This document shows positions 9,459 through 17,755 of a DNA stretch of 32,475 bases, piece after piece (position 1 is the stretch's first letter; each line of letters opens with the position of its first letter). Under the pieces are notes generated by a model. The model worked only from the letters and a program-made list of their open reading frames with translations. It was not told where the DNA came from and did no database searches. The stretch is from Acidovorax sp. NO-1 (GTDB taxonomy: Bacteria; Pseudomonadota; Gammaproteobacteria; Burkholderiales; Burkholderiaceae_C), in the NCBI RefSeq assembly GCF_000238595.1, contig NZ_AGTS01000080.1:1-32475 (forward strand), in the 5' to 3' direction. The translations under genes were made by a program, and so were the position numbers.

Positions 9459-10649
9459 TCAGCCTGCCGAGGAACTGCCGTCCACGCCTTCGGGCTTCGC
9501 CCAAGCGATTACGGCGCCGACGGCAAGCATGGCTCCAGCCAGCAGGAAGGGCGCGGGTGCCACCGCGGAGAACAGGACTCCGGTCAGCGCGGCACCGCCT
9601 GCCTGACCCAGGTTGCCGGCTGCAGCCTGCCTGCCCATCGCGCGCCCCTGTCGAAGCCCTGCTGCGGAGGAAATCCTGACGGCGAGTGCGGGGATCAGCA
9701 CACCGAGGGCACTGGCCGCCAATACGAAAGCGACGGCGGGACTCCAAGGCGCCCGCCAGGACAGCAGGCCCACACCGACCGCCATCACTGCAAGGGAAAT
9801 CCACACGAGCCTGTGCTCGCCGATCCAGCGTTCCAGCACTGGGTAGCCTACCAGTTGCATTGCGACCATGAGCACGCTGCACAAGGCAAAGTAAGGCCCC
9901 ACAGGGCCGCCCTGGAGTGTCAGGCCGACTTCGGCTACCGTGATTCCGAACACCACTGCTGCGGTCAACAGGAGCGCCCGGCGCATCCGGCCCAAGGACA
10001 CACTCGAATTCGCGATGGCCGGCCCCAACCCTGCGGCGTCCTCAGCACCCTGTACTCGTGGCAGGCGGGCGGCCAGCACTGCGGCCAGCAGGCACACGGA
10101 TGCCACCAGGTCAAGCCCTGAAACCCGGTTGCCGAGCGCAGACGCTGCGCTGCCAGCCACGGGCCCGAGCAGGAAGCCGAGCGCCGTGGCCGAGGCCACC
10201 CAGGCGAAGCGGCGCTGGCGGCGCTCCGGTGCCGTTGTCTCCGCCACATAGGCTAGCACTGCCGGCATCACGGCGGCCGCGACCAGCCCGGCGCCGATGC
10301 GCGCGGCGTAGACACCTGCAAGTGAACTGACCGTACCGAGGAGTGACAAGGCGATGGCGGAGCCGGCGAGTCCGATGGCAATCACCCAACGGCGATCCAG
10401 AAAGTCGGATACGGCGCCCCAAACCGGCGAGCACGCGAACAACGCCACGGTGTAGGCGCCAGTCAGCCACCCGGTGTGGCGGGCGGCCACGTCGGCACCG
10501 CCACCCCGCACCCGCGGCACCAGCTCCGGAAGCACCGGCAAGGTCACGCCATACGACATGGACACGGCGAGCCCTGCGACAAGCAGCAGCACGAAGTGAA
10601 TATCGCTGAACTGGCGCGCGGAAGCCGCCGCTGGACGGCGAACAGTCAT
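9459..10649 (-). CDS. MFS-family efflux transporter
   Basis: The 396-residue product is a major facilitator with about 12 membrane helices. The loop between helices 2 and 3 has GAVSDFLDRRWV, a form of the MFS motif A, and GFLLGPVAG resembles the motif of drug exporters, so a proton-driven exporter is likely. Its ATG (10647-10649) overlaps the stop of the preceding DUF6629-like gene by ATGA, which indicates translational coupling; the ORF's further upstream codons lie inside that gene. The substrate cannot be inferred. Nothing in the neighbouring genes ties it firmly to metals. Confidence 0.85.
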   Translation of the reverse strand: MTVRRPAAASARQFSDIHFVLLLVAGLAVSMSYGVTLPVLPELVPRVRGGGADVAARHTGWLTGAYTVALFACSPVWGAVSDFLDRRWVIAIGLAGSAIALSLLGTVSSLAGVYAARIGAGLVAAAVMPAVLAYVAETTAPERRQRRFAWVASATALGFLLGPVAGSAASALGNRVSGLDLVASVCLLAAVLAARLPRVQGAEDAAGLGPAIANSSVSLGRMRRALLLTAAVVFGITVAEVGLTLQGGPVGPYFALCSVLMVAMQLVGYPVLERWIGEHRLVWISLAVMAVGVGLLSWRAPWSPAVAFVLAASALGVLIPALAVRISSAAGLRQGRAMGRQAAAGNLGQAGGAALTGVLFSAVAPAPFLLAGAMLAVGAVIAWAKPEGVDGSSSAG

Positions 10650-11305
10650 CGAGCGTTCTCCACCAAGGCCGAGGTTTCGCCTCGCGCGGCGATCAGGTGC
10701 AGTGCAACAACGATGCTCATTGCCGCCGCGAAGAAGCACCAGACGGAGATGAACCAGTGGGCGTAGAAGGCGTACGCCGCTACGGCCGACCCTAGGCAAA
10801 GCACCCCGAACAGTCTGACCCAGCGGTGGCTTGAAAGAATCAGGCTTACGGTCGTCGCCGTCAGATAAAGGCCCATGGAGGCTGCGATGTAGAAATGCGG
10901 GGATGCGTAGTCGATGTGGCCTCCAACCGGGGTGGCGACGATGGGGTAGGCAAACATCGCGTACAGCAGATATGCCCCGACCCCGAGCCCGGCGAGGCAG
11001 ACGGCGGCCAGGAAGCGTCGGCGGTTGCGGTCAGGCTCGATCAGCCATGCCGCAACAGGCACGTACACGGGCCAGAGCACGTGCGAGAAGAAGGAATACA
11101 GCTGCGTCGCCGCCGCTGTCACCGCGTCAATGCCCCAGCCGAAGCTGAGCCAGACCACGCCTTCGGTAAGCTGCTGGATAGCAAACAGCAGTGGGATCGC
11201 TGCGTAAGCCCGCTCTCCACCGGTGCGGGCCATGTGCGTGGTCACTATGCCCACGCCCATAAGGAAAGTGCCGGCTGTCAGGCTGGCGGTCGCCGAAAAG
11301 CACAT
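10646..11305 (-). CDS. DUF6629-like membrane protein
   Basis: A 219-residue protein with about six to seven hydrophobic segments and the characteristic start MCFSATASLTAG. I recognise this opening from the DUF6629 family of uncharacterised membrane proteins. Acidic/His positions occur in VYVPVAAWLIEP and SFFSHVLWP. GGAG lies upstream of the ATG. The gene overlaps the MFS exporter by four bases, so the two probably act together or are co-regulated. The upstream gap 11306-11513 shows no gene. No function can be given. Confidence 0.7.
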   Translation of the reverse strand: MCFSATASLTAGTFLMGVGIVTTHMARTGGERAYAAIPLLFAIQQLTEGVVWLSFGWGIDAVTAAATQLYSFFSHVLWPVYVPVAAWLIEPDRNRRRFLAAVCLAGLGVGAYLLYAMFAYPIVATPVGGHIDYASPHFYIAASMGLYLTATTVSLILSSHRWVRLFGVLCLGSAVAAYAFYAHWFISVWCFFAAAMSIVVALHLIAARGETSALVENAR

Positions 11306-11513
11306 CGATCAGGAACTCCGTGAAATCGTGGGAAGCATGCACACCATGCCAACGATCTGATCCAGCCACCCCAAGTGCCCTCTAGATCCATATTGATCTT
11401 CAACAGGCGGGACAAGGCGTGCATGGCCAAACGAGGGGCTGCGAGCGATGATAATGGCAGTGCTTGAATCCCGTTCGCATGACATTGACTGACTGTGCTG
11501 CGCAACCTGGACA

Positions 11514-12812
11514 ATGGCAGCCGACACTTCACCATCAATGAACCCGGATCTCATCAAACTTGGAAGCGCCGCACAAGCGTTGGGCGGCGCGCTCGGCGTG
11601 GGTCTGCTGGTGGGGCTGGAGCGCGGCTGGCGTGACCGCGATTTGCCCGAGGGTGGTCGCGTCGCCGGGCTGCGCACATTCGCCCTCATCGGCTTGCTGG
11701 GCGGACTTCTCGCACTGCTCTCCTCCACTCCCGGTCTCCTCCTTGCCGCCGGCCTGATCGGCATCGTCCTGCTGTTCGCAGTCTCTTTCCGGCGTGCATC
11801 GGAGGCCGCCGGCACCCTCAGCATCACGACCGCTGTCGCAGCAATGGCCACCTTCTGTCTGGGCGCTTTGGCCGCAAGCGGTCAGGCCATTCTCGCCGTA
11901 GGGGCGGCCGTGGTCGTCGCGTTGCTGCTCGATCTGAAACCAGTGCTGCACCGCTGGCTGCGCCTGATCCAGCCGGCCGAACTTAATGCCCTCCTGCAAA
12001 TGGGCGTGCTCACCGCCGTGGTGCTGCCGCTGCTCCCGGACCGGGGCTATGGGCCCTACGCCGCGCTTAACCCCTACCAGCTGTGGTTCGCAGTGATCCT
12101 GATCGCGGGGCTGTCGCTACTGGGCCACGTGGCGGTGCGGCTCAGGGGGGAGCAACAGGGGCTGCTCTGGACGGGACTGCTGGGCGGCCTTGCGTCTTCC
12201 ACCGCTGCGACGCTGGCGCTTGCTCGAACCGCAAGGAACCAACCAGGCTGGCATGTGCCCGTGGCGGCGGCGATCGTCGCTGCCTGCGGCGTGATGTTCC
12301 TGCGTATGGCCGTGGTCGTCGCCGTCCTGCAGCCCAGCCTTGTGCCTCGCATGGGCCTGTTCCTGGTGCTGCTCGCCGCGGCGGCGTTCCTCTTTGCGGG
12401 ATGGCAATGGCGCCGCCGGCAAGCCAGCGGCCCGGCCACACAGCAGGCCTCGCGCCGCCTCTTCGACCTGCCCACGGCGCTCGGATTCGGCGTCGTGCTC
12501 GGCGTGGTAGCCGTGGCTGCCCGGGCCGCGCGCGAGGCCCTTGGCACAGCCGGCATGTACGCCGTCGCATTCGTCTCCGGTCTGGCTGACGTGGATGCCA
12601 TTCTGGTTTCCAGCGTGCAGATGCTGGCGCAGGGCGACCTCCCGGCTGCCACTACTGCCATCGCCATCCTACTTGCCGTCTCTGCCAACATGCTCACCAA
12701 GGCGACCCTCGCCTGGACCATTGCCGGCCGCGCGGTGGGTGTCCGCGTGGCGGCGGGCTATGTGGTGGTAGCTCTTGTCGGCTTGGCGGCGGCAGCTTTC
12801 CAGGCGCGCTGA
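11514..12812 (+). CDS. MgtC/SapB-DUF4010 membrane protein
   Basis: This 432-residue protein combines an N-terminal MgtC/SapB-type domain (LGVGLLVGLERGWRDRD, then VAGLRTFALIGLLGG) with a C-terminal DUF4010 domain of many helices, including VSGLADVDAILVS. Proteins with this architecture are inner-membrane proteins of unknown transport role; MgtC itself is linked to magnesium limitation and ATP synthase control, but that need not carry over. ATG 11514 is used; an ATG at 11538 is an alternative. It stands alone on the + strand between - strand genes. Confidence 0.8.
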   Translation: MAADTSPSMNPDLIKLGSAAQALGGALGVGLLVGLERGWRDRDLPEGGRVAGLRTFALIGLLGGLLALLSSTPGLLLAAGLIGIVLLFAVSFRRASEAAGTLSITTAVAAMATFCLGALAASGQAILAVGAAVVVALLLDLKPVLHRWLRLIQPAELNALLQMGVLTAVVLPLLPDRGYGPYAALNPYQLWFAVILIAGLSLLGHVAVRLRGEQQGLLWTGLLGGLASSTAATLALARTARNQPGWHVPVAAAIVAACGVMFLRMAVVVAVLQPSLVPRMGLFLVLLAAAAFLFAGWQWRRRQASGPATQQASRRLFDLPTALGFGVVLGVVAVAARAAREALGTAGMYAVAFVSGLADVDAILVSSVQMLAQGDLPAATTAIAILLAVSANMLTKATLAWTIAGRAVGVRVAAGYVVVALVGLAAAAFQAR

Positions 12813-12859
12813 CCACTATTCCCCGAACGGCTGCGCCACTATGGTTGCTGCTTGGCCGC

Positions 12860-13279
12860 TTAGTTCGGGCCGCCCTTCAGGTCCTCATCGCGGGTAAGCG
12901 GCGCGGCTGGCGCAGGCGTTTCTCCCGAGATACCCATCGCCTCAGCGTTGCGGCCAGACCGCTCAGCCCGACGGGGCACACGGACCCTGGTCCGGTCCCG
13001 CCCAATCGTCACGTACTCGTATTCCTTCGATTCGGCCGGGGACGCTTGATCTTGCGGTTGCAGGTCGGGCGAGCCCGAGCTATCGGCCGGGCGGTCGAGG
13101 TGGGTCTTGATGCGGTCCCTACCGATATATACGTAGCGGTGCTGATGCGGCTCGGAAACCGCCGACTCCTGCAGCTGCCTGGGCTGGGGCTCGGGACCAC
13201 CGTGTGACAGGGTGGCTTGGGCGAACGCACTTGCGGAGAATGTGAACAGGGCAACGGCGAGGATGTTGGCGGAAGTCAT
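12860..13279 (-). CDS. Secreted protein with two IGRDR repeats, probably copper-induced
   Basis: A 139-residue protein with a Sec signal peptide (residues 1-20, ending ASAFA). The mature part is hydrophilic and contains two copies of a short motif exactly 40 residues apart: YVYIGRDR at 49-56 and YVTIGRDR at 89-96. Histidines near the first copy (EPHQHR) could bind metal. AAGGAG precedes the ATG. Its promoter (13369-13399) has the layout of a CueR-controlled copper promoter, so a periplasmic role in copper response is inferred. I do not recognise the family and can assign no biochemical function. Confidence 0.7.
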   Translation of the reverse strand: MTSANILAVALFTFSASAFAQATLSHGGPEPQPRQLQESAVSEPHQHRYVYIGRDRIKTHLDRPADSSGSPDLQPQDQASPAESKEYEYVTIGRDRTRVRVPRRAERSGRNAEAMGISGETPAPAAPLTRDEDLKGGPN

Positions 13280-13368
13280 GGAAAGCTCCTTGGATTACGG
13301 TTTGTATACTGCGAAAAATATTCTTGGCTGGCTTGTGAGCAGCAGCTGTGCCCGCCCCCCGAAACGAC

Positions 13369-13399
13369 ATATTCGGGCTTACCACCGTGGGAAGGTCAA
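13369..13399 (-). promoter_or_regulatory. CueR-type promoter for the IGRDR-repeat protein
   Basis: On the - strand, -35 TTGACC (13394-13399) and -10 GAATAT (13369-13374) are 19 bp apart. The spacer carries the dyad CTTCCCAC-G-GTGGTAAG, close to CueR operators and to the copA promoter at 26084-26114. Predicted transcription starts about 80 bases before the gene at 13279. Confidence 0.7.
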
Positions 13400-13447
13400 G
13401 CGGCTTCAACTCCGCTCGGTTATTTTGGGGCGCCGTTCGATGCCTGC

Positions 13448-15076
13448 TCACGACAGCAGCAGTTCCTGCATCCGTCTACGCTCCGCAGGAGTCGGCCACG
13501 CGGTGTCCCCTGGGGCAGCCTCCAAATTGAAGCGCCCCTCGCCGTCGAAGCGAACGAGCCCATAGGTCTCGTTGACCACCGCCCCCGGTTCCCCGCCGGC
13601 CTGGAGCCGGACATACCAGTCCGCCAGGCGCAGCGTCCGGCCCGCCAACATCGGTGCCAAGGCCTGACCCCGGGCGAGCGCCACATACAGCACATGCGGC
13701 AAGGCGTGCACCTCGCCCTCCGCGTCCAGCAGGAACACGTAGGAGGCATATTCGCCCTCCGCTTCGCCCATTCCGCGGCCGGATGCATCCACGGTGGTGT
13801 AAACGGGAGCAAACCCGCTGCCCGGCTGGCGGAAGTTCGTGGTTTGCCCTTGGTACACGCGTGCCGCGACCCACTGCACGCCTCCCGCATAGGCATAGGC
13901 GCGCAAATCGAACTTCATAGACTGTGATGATCCTCCCTCATTCGGAATGACGCGCTCGCCCGGAGGCACAAAGGCCTGTGCCACGTAGGCTCCTGTCATG
14001 ATCTCCTCCCAGACTCGACGCGTGACCTTGTCGCCCCGGTACGCAGCGCGGCTACCGAAGCCGGCCGCTGGCTTGAAGAACAGGCTCCGGCGCGCCGCCC
14101 ACAGCCGGTCGCCATGCGCTGCATCGACCACTTCGGTGCGCGGCACGTTCGCCAGCAGCACCTGGCGGTCGTCATCGGCAACGCCCAACGCCCGCAGCGC
14201 AGCTTCGTCACTGAACAACGCCAGACGGCGTTTGTCGGCGTAGAGCGCGTGTGCCTGGGGATGGGGCGTGAGAACTGCCGCCTGCTCTTGCCACGCCTGC
14301 CGCAACACGGCGTTCGCAGGCAGATCCAGATAGAAATCCGTGACTCGGTTGTAAACCACGTCGATGGCCAGCTCGCCGTGCCAGAGCCTGCCGTGGCGGC
14401 ATGCCAGTTCGGACGGATCGGCAATGACGGCCTGCAGTCCATGGCGCTCGAACAACTGTCGAAATAGCAGGAATTCTGGATACAGGTATTGCTGCTGCGG
14501 TGCCTCGTCCACGATCGCGATTGAGGCCAGCGGCCGAGAGTTGCCCGCCAGTCGCCATTCACGGCGAAACATATCCACCAGCCGCTGTTCGAACGTTGTG
14601 ACGCTGGCGCCGTCGGGCGCCATTGCCTGTACAGCCTGGCAGCAGCTGCGCTGAGCGCGAGCCAGCACCGCATTCAGCATCGCGCCACCCGCGTTCGTGT
14701 TGATTTCGATCAGGCCGAGACGGTCCTGATCCAGATGGAAGTCATAGCCGAAGAACACACCCTGCGCGCCACCTGCGCCAATGTGCGCAATGGCTGGGGC
14801 ATCCGCCAGAACCTGTTCCCGGTACGCCGGGAGTGCCACTACCGCCTCAATGGCTCGCACGACGTGCGCCATTCGATCCAGCGGGGGCCGCGCCACAAAG
14901 ACTGGTTGCGCGGCAAACAGGTAGGGGCATCGCTCCCTCACCAGCTGCGACAAGCTCGGGGAACCGAGTTCAGCATCGAGCGCGGTCGCCAGCGCCGCTG
15001 GATCCAGGCTCAGGCAGAAGCAATCGTGGTTGAGCCGCTCGAAGGGGGTCAGTTCACAGTTTGATGTGTGGTGCAT
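13448..15076 (-). CDS. ATP-grasp-like protein, possibly circularly permuted
   Basis: The 542-residue product has features of ATP-grasp ligases: LIEINTNAGG (about 122-131), like the metal-binding E-x-N segment, LFFKPAAGFGS (about 340), like the nucleotide-binding Lys-Gly loop, and MKFDLRAYAYAG (about 415). In ordinary ATP-grasp enzymes the E-x-N segment is last; here it precedes the Lys-Gly loop, which suggests circular permutation. No substrate can be inferred; related folds join amino acids, peptides or phosphorylated sugars. The ATG at 15076 has no strong ribosome site, and the frame stays open for 46 more codons upstream without ATG, GTG or TTG. It follows the phosphoketolase-to-PRPP-synthetase operon on the same strand after a 253-bp gap. 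Confidence 0.6.
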   Translation of the reverse strand: MHHTSNCELTPFERLNHDCFCLSLDPAALATALDAELGSPSLSQLVRERCPYLFAAQPVFVARPPLDRMAHVVRAIEAVVALPAYREQVLADAPAIAHIGAGGAQGVFFGYDFHLDQDRLGLIEINTNAGGAMLNAVLARAQRSCCQAVQAMAPDGASVTTFEQRLVDMFRREWRLAGNSRPLASIAIVDEAPQQQYLYPEFLLFRQLFERHGLQAVIADPSELACRHGRLWHGELAIDVVYNRVTDFYLDLPANAVLRQAWQEQAAVLTPHPQAHALYADKRRLALFSDEAALRALGVADDDRQVLLANVPRTEVVDAAHGDRLWAARRSLFFKPAAGFGSRAAYRGDKVTRRVWEEIMTGAYVAQAFVPPGERVIPNEGGSSQSMKFDLRAYAYAGGVQWVAARVYQGQTTNFRQPGSGFAPVYTTVDASGRGMGEAEGEYASYVFLLDAEGEVHALPHVLYVALARGQALAPMLAGRTLRLADWYVRLQAGGEPGAVVNETYGLVRFDGEGRFNLEAAPGDTAWPTPAERRRMQELLLS

Positions 15077-15329
15077 TGAGAAAGAGGGTCTAAGCAGTCG
15101 ATGAAATGGGTAGAACGCCTCAATATTGAGCTCGTCCCACGCTCGCAGTTCGCGCCAGGTGTCCAGAGCGACTAGACGGTCGCCGTCAGCGGCACCGCAA
15201 GCTCCCCCAAGCCATCAGCCCCCGTGCAGCCAAGCCCAACTCGTCACGAAGAAACAGCCTGGGCTTGCGATGCGCGCCACGCGCATGATGAATTGACCGG
15301 TGCAGGCTGAAATAAGAGTCTTGATCCGG
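15077..15329 (-). other. Gap with coding-like sequence in frame with the ATP-grasp gene
   Basis: Upstream of the ATP-grasp ATG the same frame is open back to a TGA at 15215-15217 and reads protein-like, for example LDTWRELRAWDELNIEAFYP. A different frame just before the TGA reads RLFLRDELGLAARGLMAWG. This looks like the decayed end of another gene or a lost N-terminal domain. I do not recognise it. Confidence 0.3.
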
Positions 15330-16229
15330 CTATCCCGACACGTTGCCCACTCGCGCACGAACGGCGTGGGCCACTTCGCCCATTACGTCGATGCCGTTGC
15401 TCGGGTGCGGCAGCGTATTGCAGGTCACCACGCTGGCCGCGCCGGCGTCCTCAAGCAGCTGCATTGCATCCGGGGCGAACACCGCATGCACGCCGATGCA
15501 CACTGGATCGTTCTTGAACACCGATCGCACCTGCCGCACAGCCACTGCCATCGTGCGTGCACTGGAGATGATGTCGTCGATCAGCACAGGACGGCGGCCT
15601 GCGTATGTCTCGACCTGGGGAACGCTGATTTCGACACTACGGTCACCGAGCCTGCGCTTGGACAGAACAATGAATGGACAGCCGACGCGAGCAGCGACGT
15701 CGCTGGCCCACTGCTCGCTTTCTGAATCCGGGCCAACGACCACCGGCTCTGGGACGTGGGCGGCCACCCAGCGTGCGATCGCGGGTGCACTGGCCACGTT
15801 CTCGGCCGGAATCGAGTACACCTCGTCGAGCGAGGCGCGGCGATGCAGGTGCGGATCGACCGTCACCAGCCAATCGAACGCCTGCGACAAGAAGCGCGCG
15901 AAGGTGACGGAAGTTACGGCCTCGCCTGGCTGGAAGCGCTTGTCCTGGCGCATGTAGGGCAGGTAGGGAGCAACAATACCGACCCGACTGGCGCCCAGTT
16001 CACGGGCGGTCTGCGCCAGGTACCACAGGCGCAGCGCCTGCGGATCCGGGTCGCGCAGGGATGCCACGACCACAACGTCTTTGCCGGTGAGATCATCGTG
16101 CAGCCGCAGGTAGGACTCGCCGTCGGGGAAGTGGCGCGCCTCCACTCGGCCGACCGGGGCCTGCAGGTGCACCGCGAGGTCGGCCGCCGCTTGCTCGGCG
16201 CCAGGTGCGGGAAGGATGACCATGGTCAT
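15330..16229 (-). CDS. prs: Ribose-phosphate pyrophosphokinase (PRPP synthetase)
   Basis: The enzyme transfers pyrophosphate from ATP to ribose-5-phosphate, forming PRPP; the reaction is reversible in principle. The 299-residue product has FPDGESYLRL, RQDKRFQPGEAVT with the flexible-loop basic residues, VDPHLHR (about 124-130), and the PRPP-binding loop VLIDDIISSART (about 215-226). It is shorter than the usual bacterial housekeeping enzyme (about 315) and looks closer to archaeal-type forms. Its ATG overlaps the stop of the phosphorylase gene by ATGA, which suggests coupled synthesis. The start at 16229 is favoured over the Met two codons later because of this overlap. It is last in the phosphoketolase operon. 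Confidence 0.9.
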   Translation of the reverse strand: MTMVILPAPGAEQAAADLAVHLQAPVGRVEARHFPDGESYLRLHDDLTGKDVVVVASLRDPDPQALRLWYLAQTARELGASRVGIVAPYLPYMRQDKRFQPGEAVTSVTFARFLSQAFDWLVTVDPHLHRRASLDEVYSIPAENVASAPAIARWVAAHVPEPVVVGPDSESEQWASDVAARVGCPFIVLSKRRLGDRSVEISVPQVETYAGRRPVLIDDIISSARTMAVAVRQVRSVFKNDPVCIGVHAVFAPDAMQLLEDAGAASVVTCNTLPHPSNGIDVMGEVAHAVRARVGNVSG

Positions 16230-17755
16230 GCTATTTCCTCGATGGTGACCAGCCCCTGCTGGCGGTTTGCATAGGCCTGCGCGTACTCCAGCTCTCCGGT
16301 GGTCTGTGCATGAACGTGGAACAGTGGCTGACCGCGCGCGATCCGATCCCCGAGCTTCACTTCTAGGGTGATGCCTGCGGCCGGCGCCCCTGGCGCTCCT
16401 GCCAGCTTGGCAACCATCGCCAGCTTGCGGTTGTCGACGGCGGTAACCACGCCCGCTGCACCGGCAAGGTACGGTCGCACGTGCGGCGCCACGGGCGGCT
16501 GGCGCAGGCCACCCTGTGCCTCGCAGATGGCAACAAACTGGGTCCAGGCCAGCCCGCTGTCCAGCGCCTGCTGCGCAAGCGCATAGCCCGCACCGGGGCC
16601 GGCTTTTCCGCCCATCTCCAGAAGGTGCCCGGCGAGCAGCAACGCCCGCTCGCGGAGATCCGCAGGGGCCGCAGAGTCCCTTTGCAGGACGGCGAGGACA
16701 TCCCGCGCCTCGAGAGCGGGACCGACGCCTCGACCGACAGGCTGCGTACCGTCGGTGCGGACGACACGCAGTTGCAAGCCTATCGCCTCGCCGACATGCT
16801 CCAGGAGGCCGCCGAGTTCATCCGCCGCTTCTTCGGATCGGACCTTGGCTGTCGGGCCGACCGGAATATCGATCAGCACCCGCTCCGACCCCGCCGCTGC
16901 CTTTTTTGACAACACAGAGGCGACCAGTTGCGCGGTGCCATCCAGGTCCAGCGGACGCGACACACGGATTAACACGTCGTCTGCCGGGCTCAGCTGCACG
17001 GAGCCTCCCCAGACGATGCAACCGCCGACCTTCGCGACCACCCGGCGCATGGCCTGCAGATCCAGGTTGACTGGCGCCAGGGTCTCCATGGTGTCCGCGG
17101 TACCCGCCGGAGAGGTAATCGCCCGGGATGACGTCTTAGGCATGACCAGACCGCAGGCGGTAACGATGGCCACCACCAGCGGCGTCGTCCGGTTGCCCGG
17201 CAACCCTCCGACGCAATGCTTGTCCATCACCGGCGAAAAAGGCCAGTGCAGCCGCTCGCCGACATCGATCATGGCGCGGGTCAGGGCGACCGTCTCCTCG
17301 TGCGACATTCGGCCACCCGCCGTGGCCGTGACAAAGGACGCCAGGTGCAGGTCGGACAACCGGCCAGCCGCCACATCGTGCATGATGGTTTTGAGCTTTT
17401 CATAGTCCAACGACGCACCATAGGTCTTGCCGCGAATATGCCGCTCGGATTCGAGTACCGGGGGATGGCGGATGGCGAGCATTTCGCCCCCTGAAAGGCC
17501 GAGAACCCGCCAGGCAGGCTCCGACAAGCCAGCCTCTCCGTGGCCTAGCCAGTCAGCGGCCACGTGGTGCACAGTGGCGATGACCGTTCGACCTTCCCAT
17601 TCGATCTCAACGCGCGTCTGGGCCTCGAACCCTTCCGAACGGCAGATTTCGCAGTCGACCCGCATGTAGACAACCGGCGATTGGTACGTGAGGATCCCCG
17701 CGCGGCGTGCGATCAGCCCCGCGGAATCCGGCAGATGGGCAGCCAGCGCGTTCAT
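16226..17755 (-). CDS. AMP phosphorylase / thymidine phosphorylase family protein
   Basis: This 509-residue protein belongs to the nucleoside phosphorylase class II fold. Catalytic segments MDKHCVGGLPGNRTT (about 177-191) and SSRAITSPAGTADTME (about 209-224) are intact. Its N-terminal extension of about 90 residues before the usual thymidine phosphorylase core resembles archaeal AMP phosphorylase (about 503 residues) rather than DeoA (about 440). AMP phosphorylase converts nucleoside monophosphates + phosphate to base + ribose-1,5-bisphosphate. The ATG at 17755 overlaps the stop of the RNase gene as ATGA; the longer frame to 17794 is less likely. AMP or NMP as substrate is inferred from length and neighbours, and thymidine phosphorylase activity is the alternative. 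Confidence 0.85.
   Translation of the reverse strand: MNALAAHLPDSAGLIARRAGILTYQSPVVYMRVDCEICRSEGFEAQTRVEIEWEGRTVIATVHHVAADWLGHGEAGLSEPAWRVLGLSGGEMLAIRHPPVLESERHIRGKTYGASLDYEKLKTIMHDVAAGRLSDLHLASFVTATAGGRMSHEETVALTRAMIDVGERLHWPFSPVMDKHCVGGLPGNRTTPLVVAIVTACGLVMPKTSSRAITSPAGTADTMETLAPVNLDLQAMRRVVAKVGGCIVWGGSVQLSPADDVLIRVSRPLDLDGTAQLVASVLSKKAAAGSERVLIDIPVGPTAKVRSEEAADELGGLLEHVGEAIGLQLRVVRTDGTQPVGRGVGPALEARDVLAVLQRDSAAPADLRERALLLAGHLLEMGGKAGPGAGYALAQQALDSGLAWTQFVAICEAQGGLRQPPVAPHVRPYLAGAAGVVTAVDNRKLAMVAKLAGAPGAPAAGITLEVKLGDRIARGQPLFHVHAQTTGELEYAQAYANRQQGLVTIEEIA

Noticed and set aside
14700..14713. FNR-like sequence TTGATttcgATCAG
   Set aside because: It lies inside the ATP-grasp coding region and encodes the conserved EIN segment; there is no promoter context.
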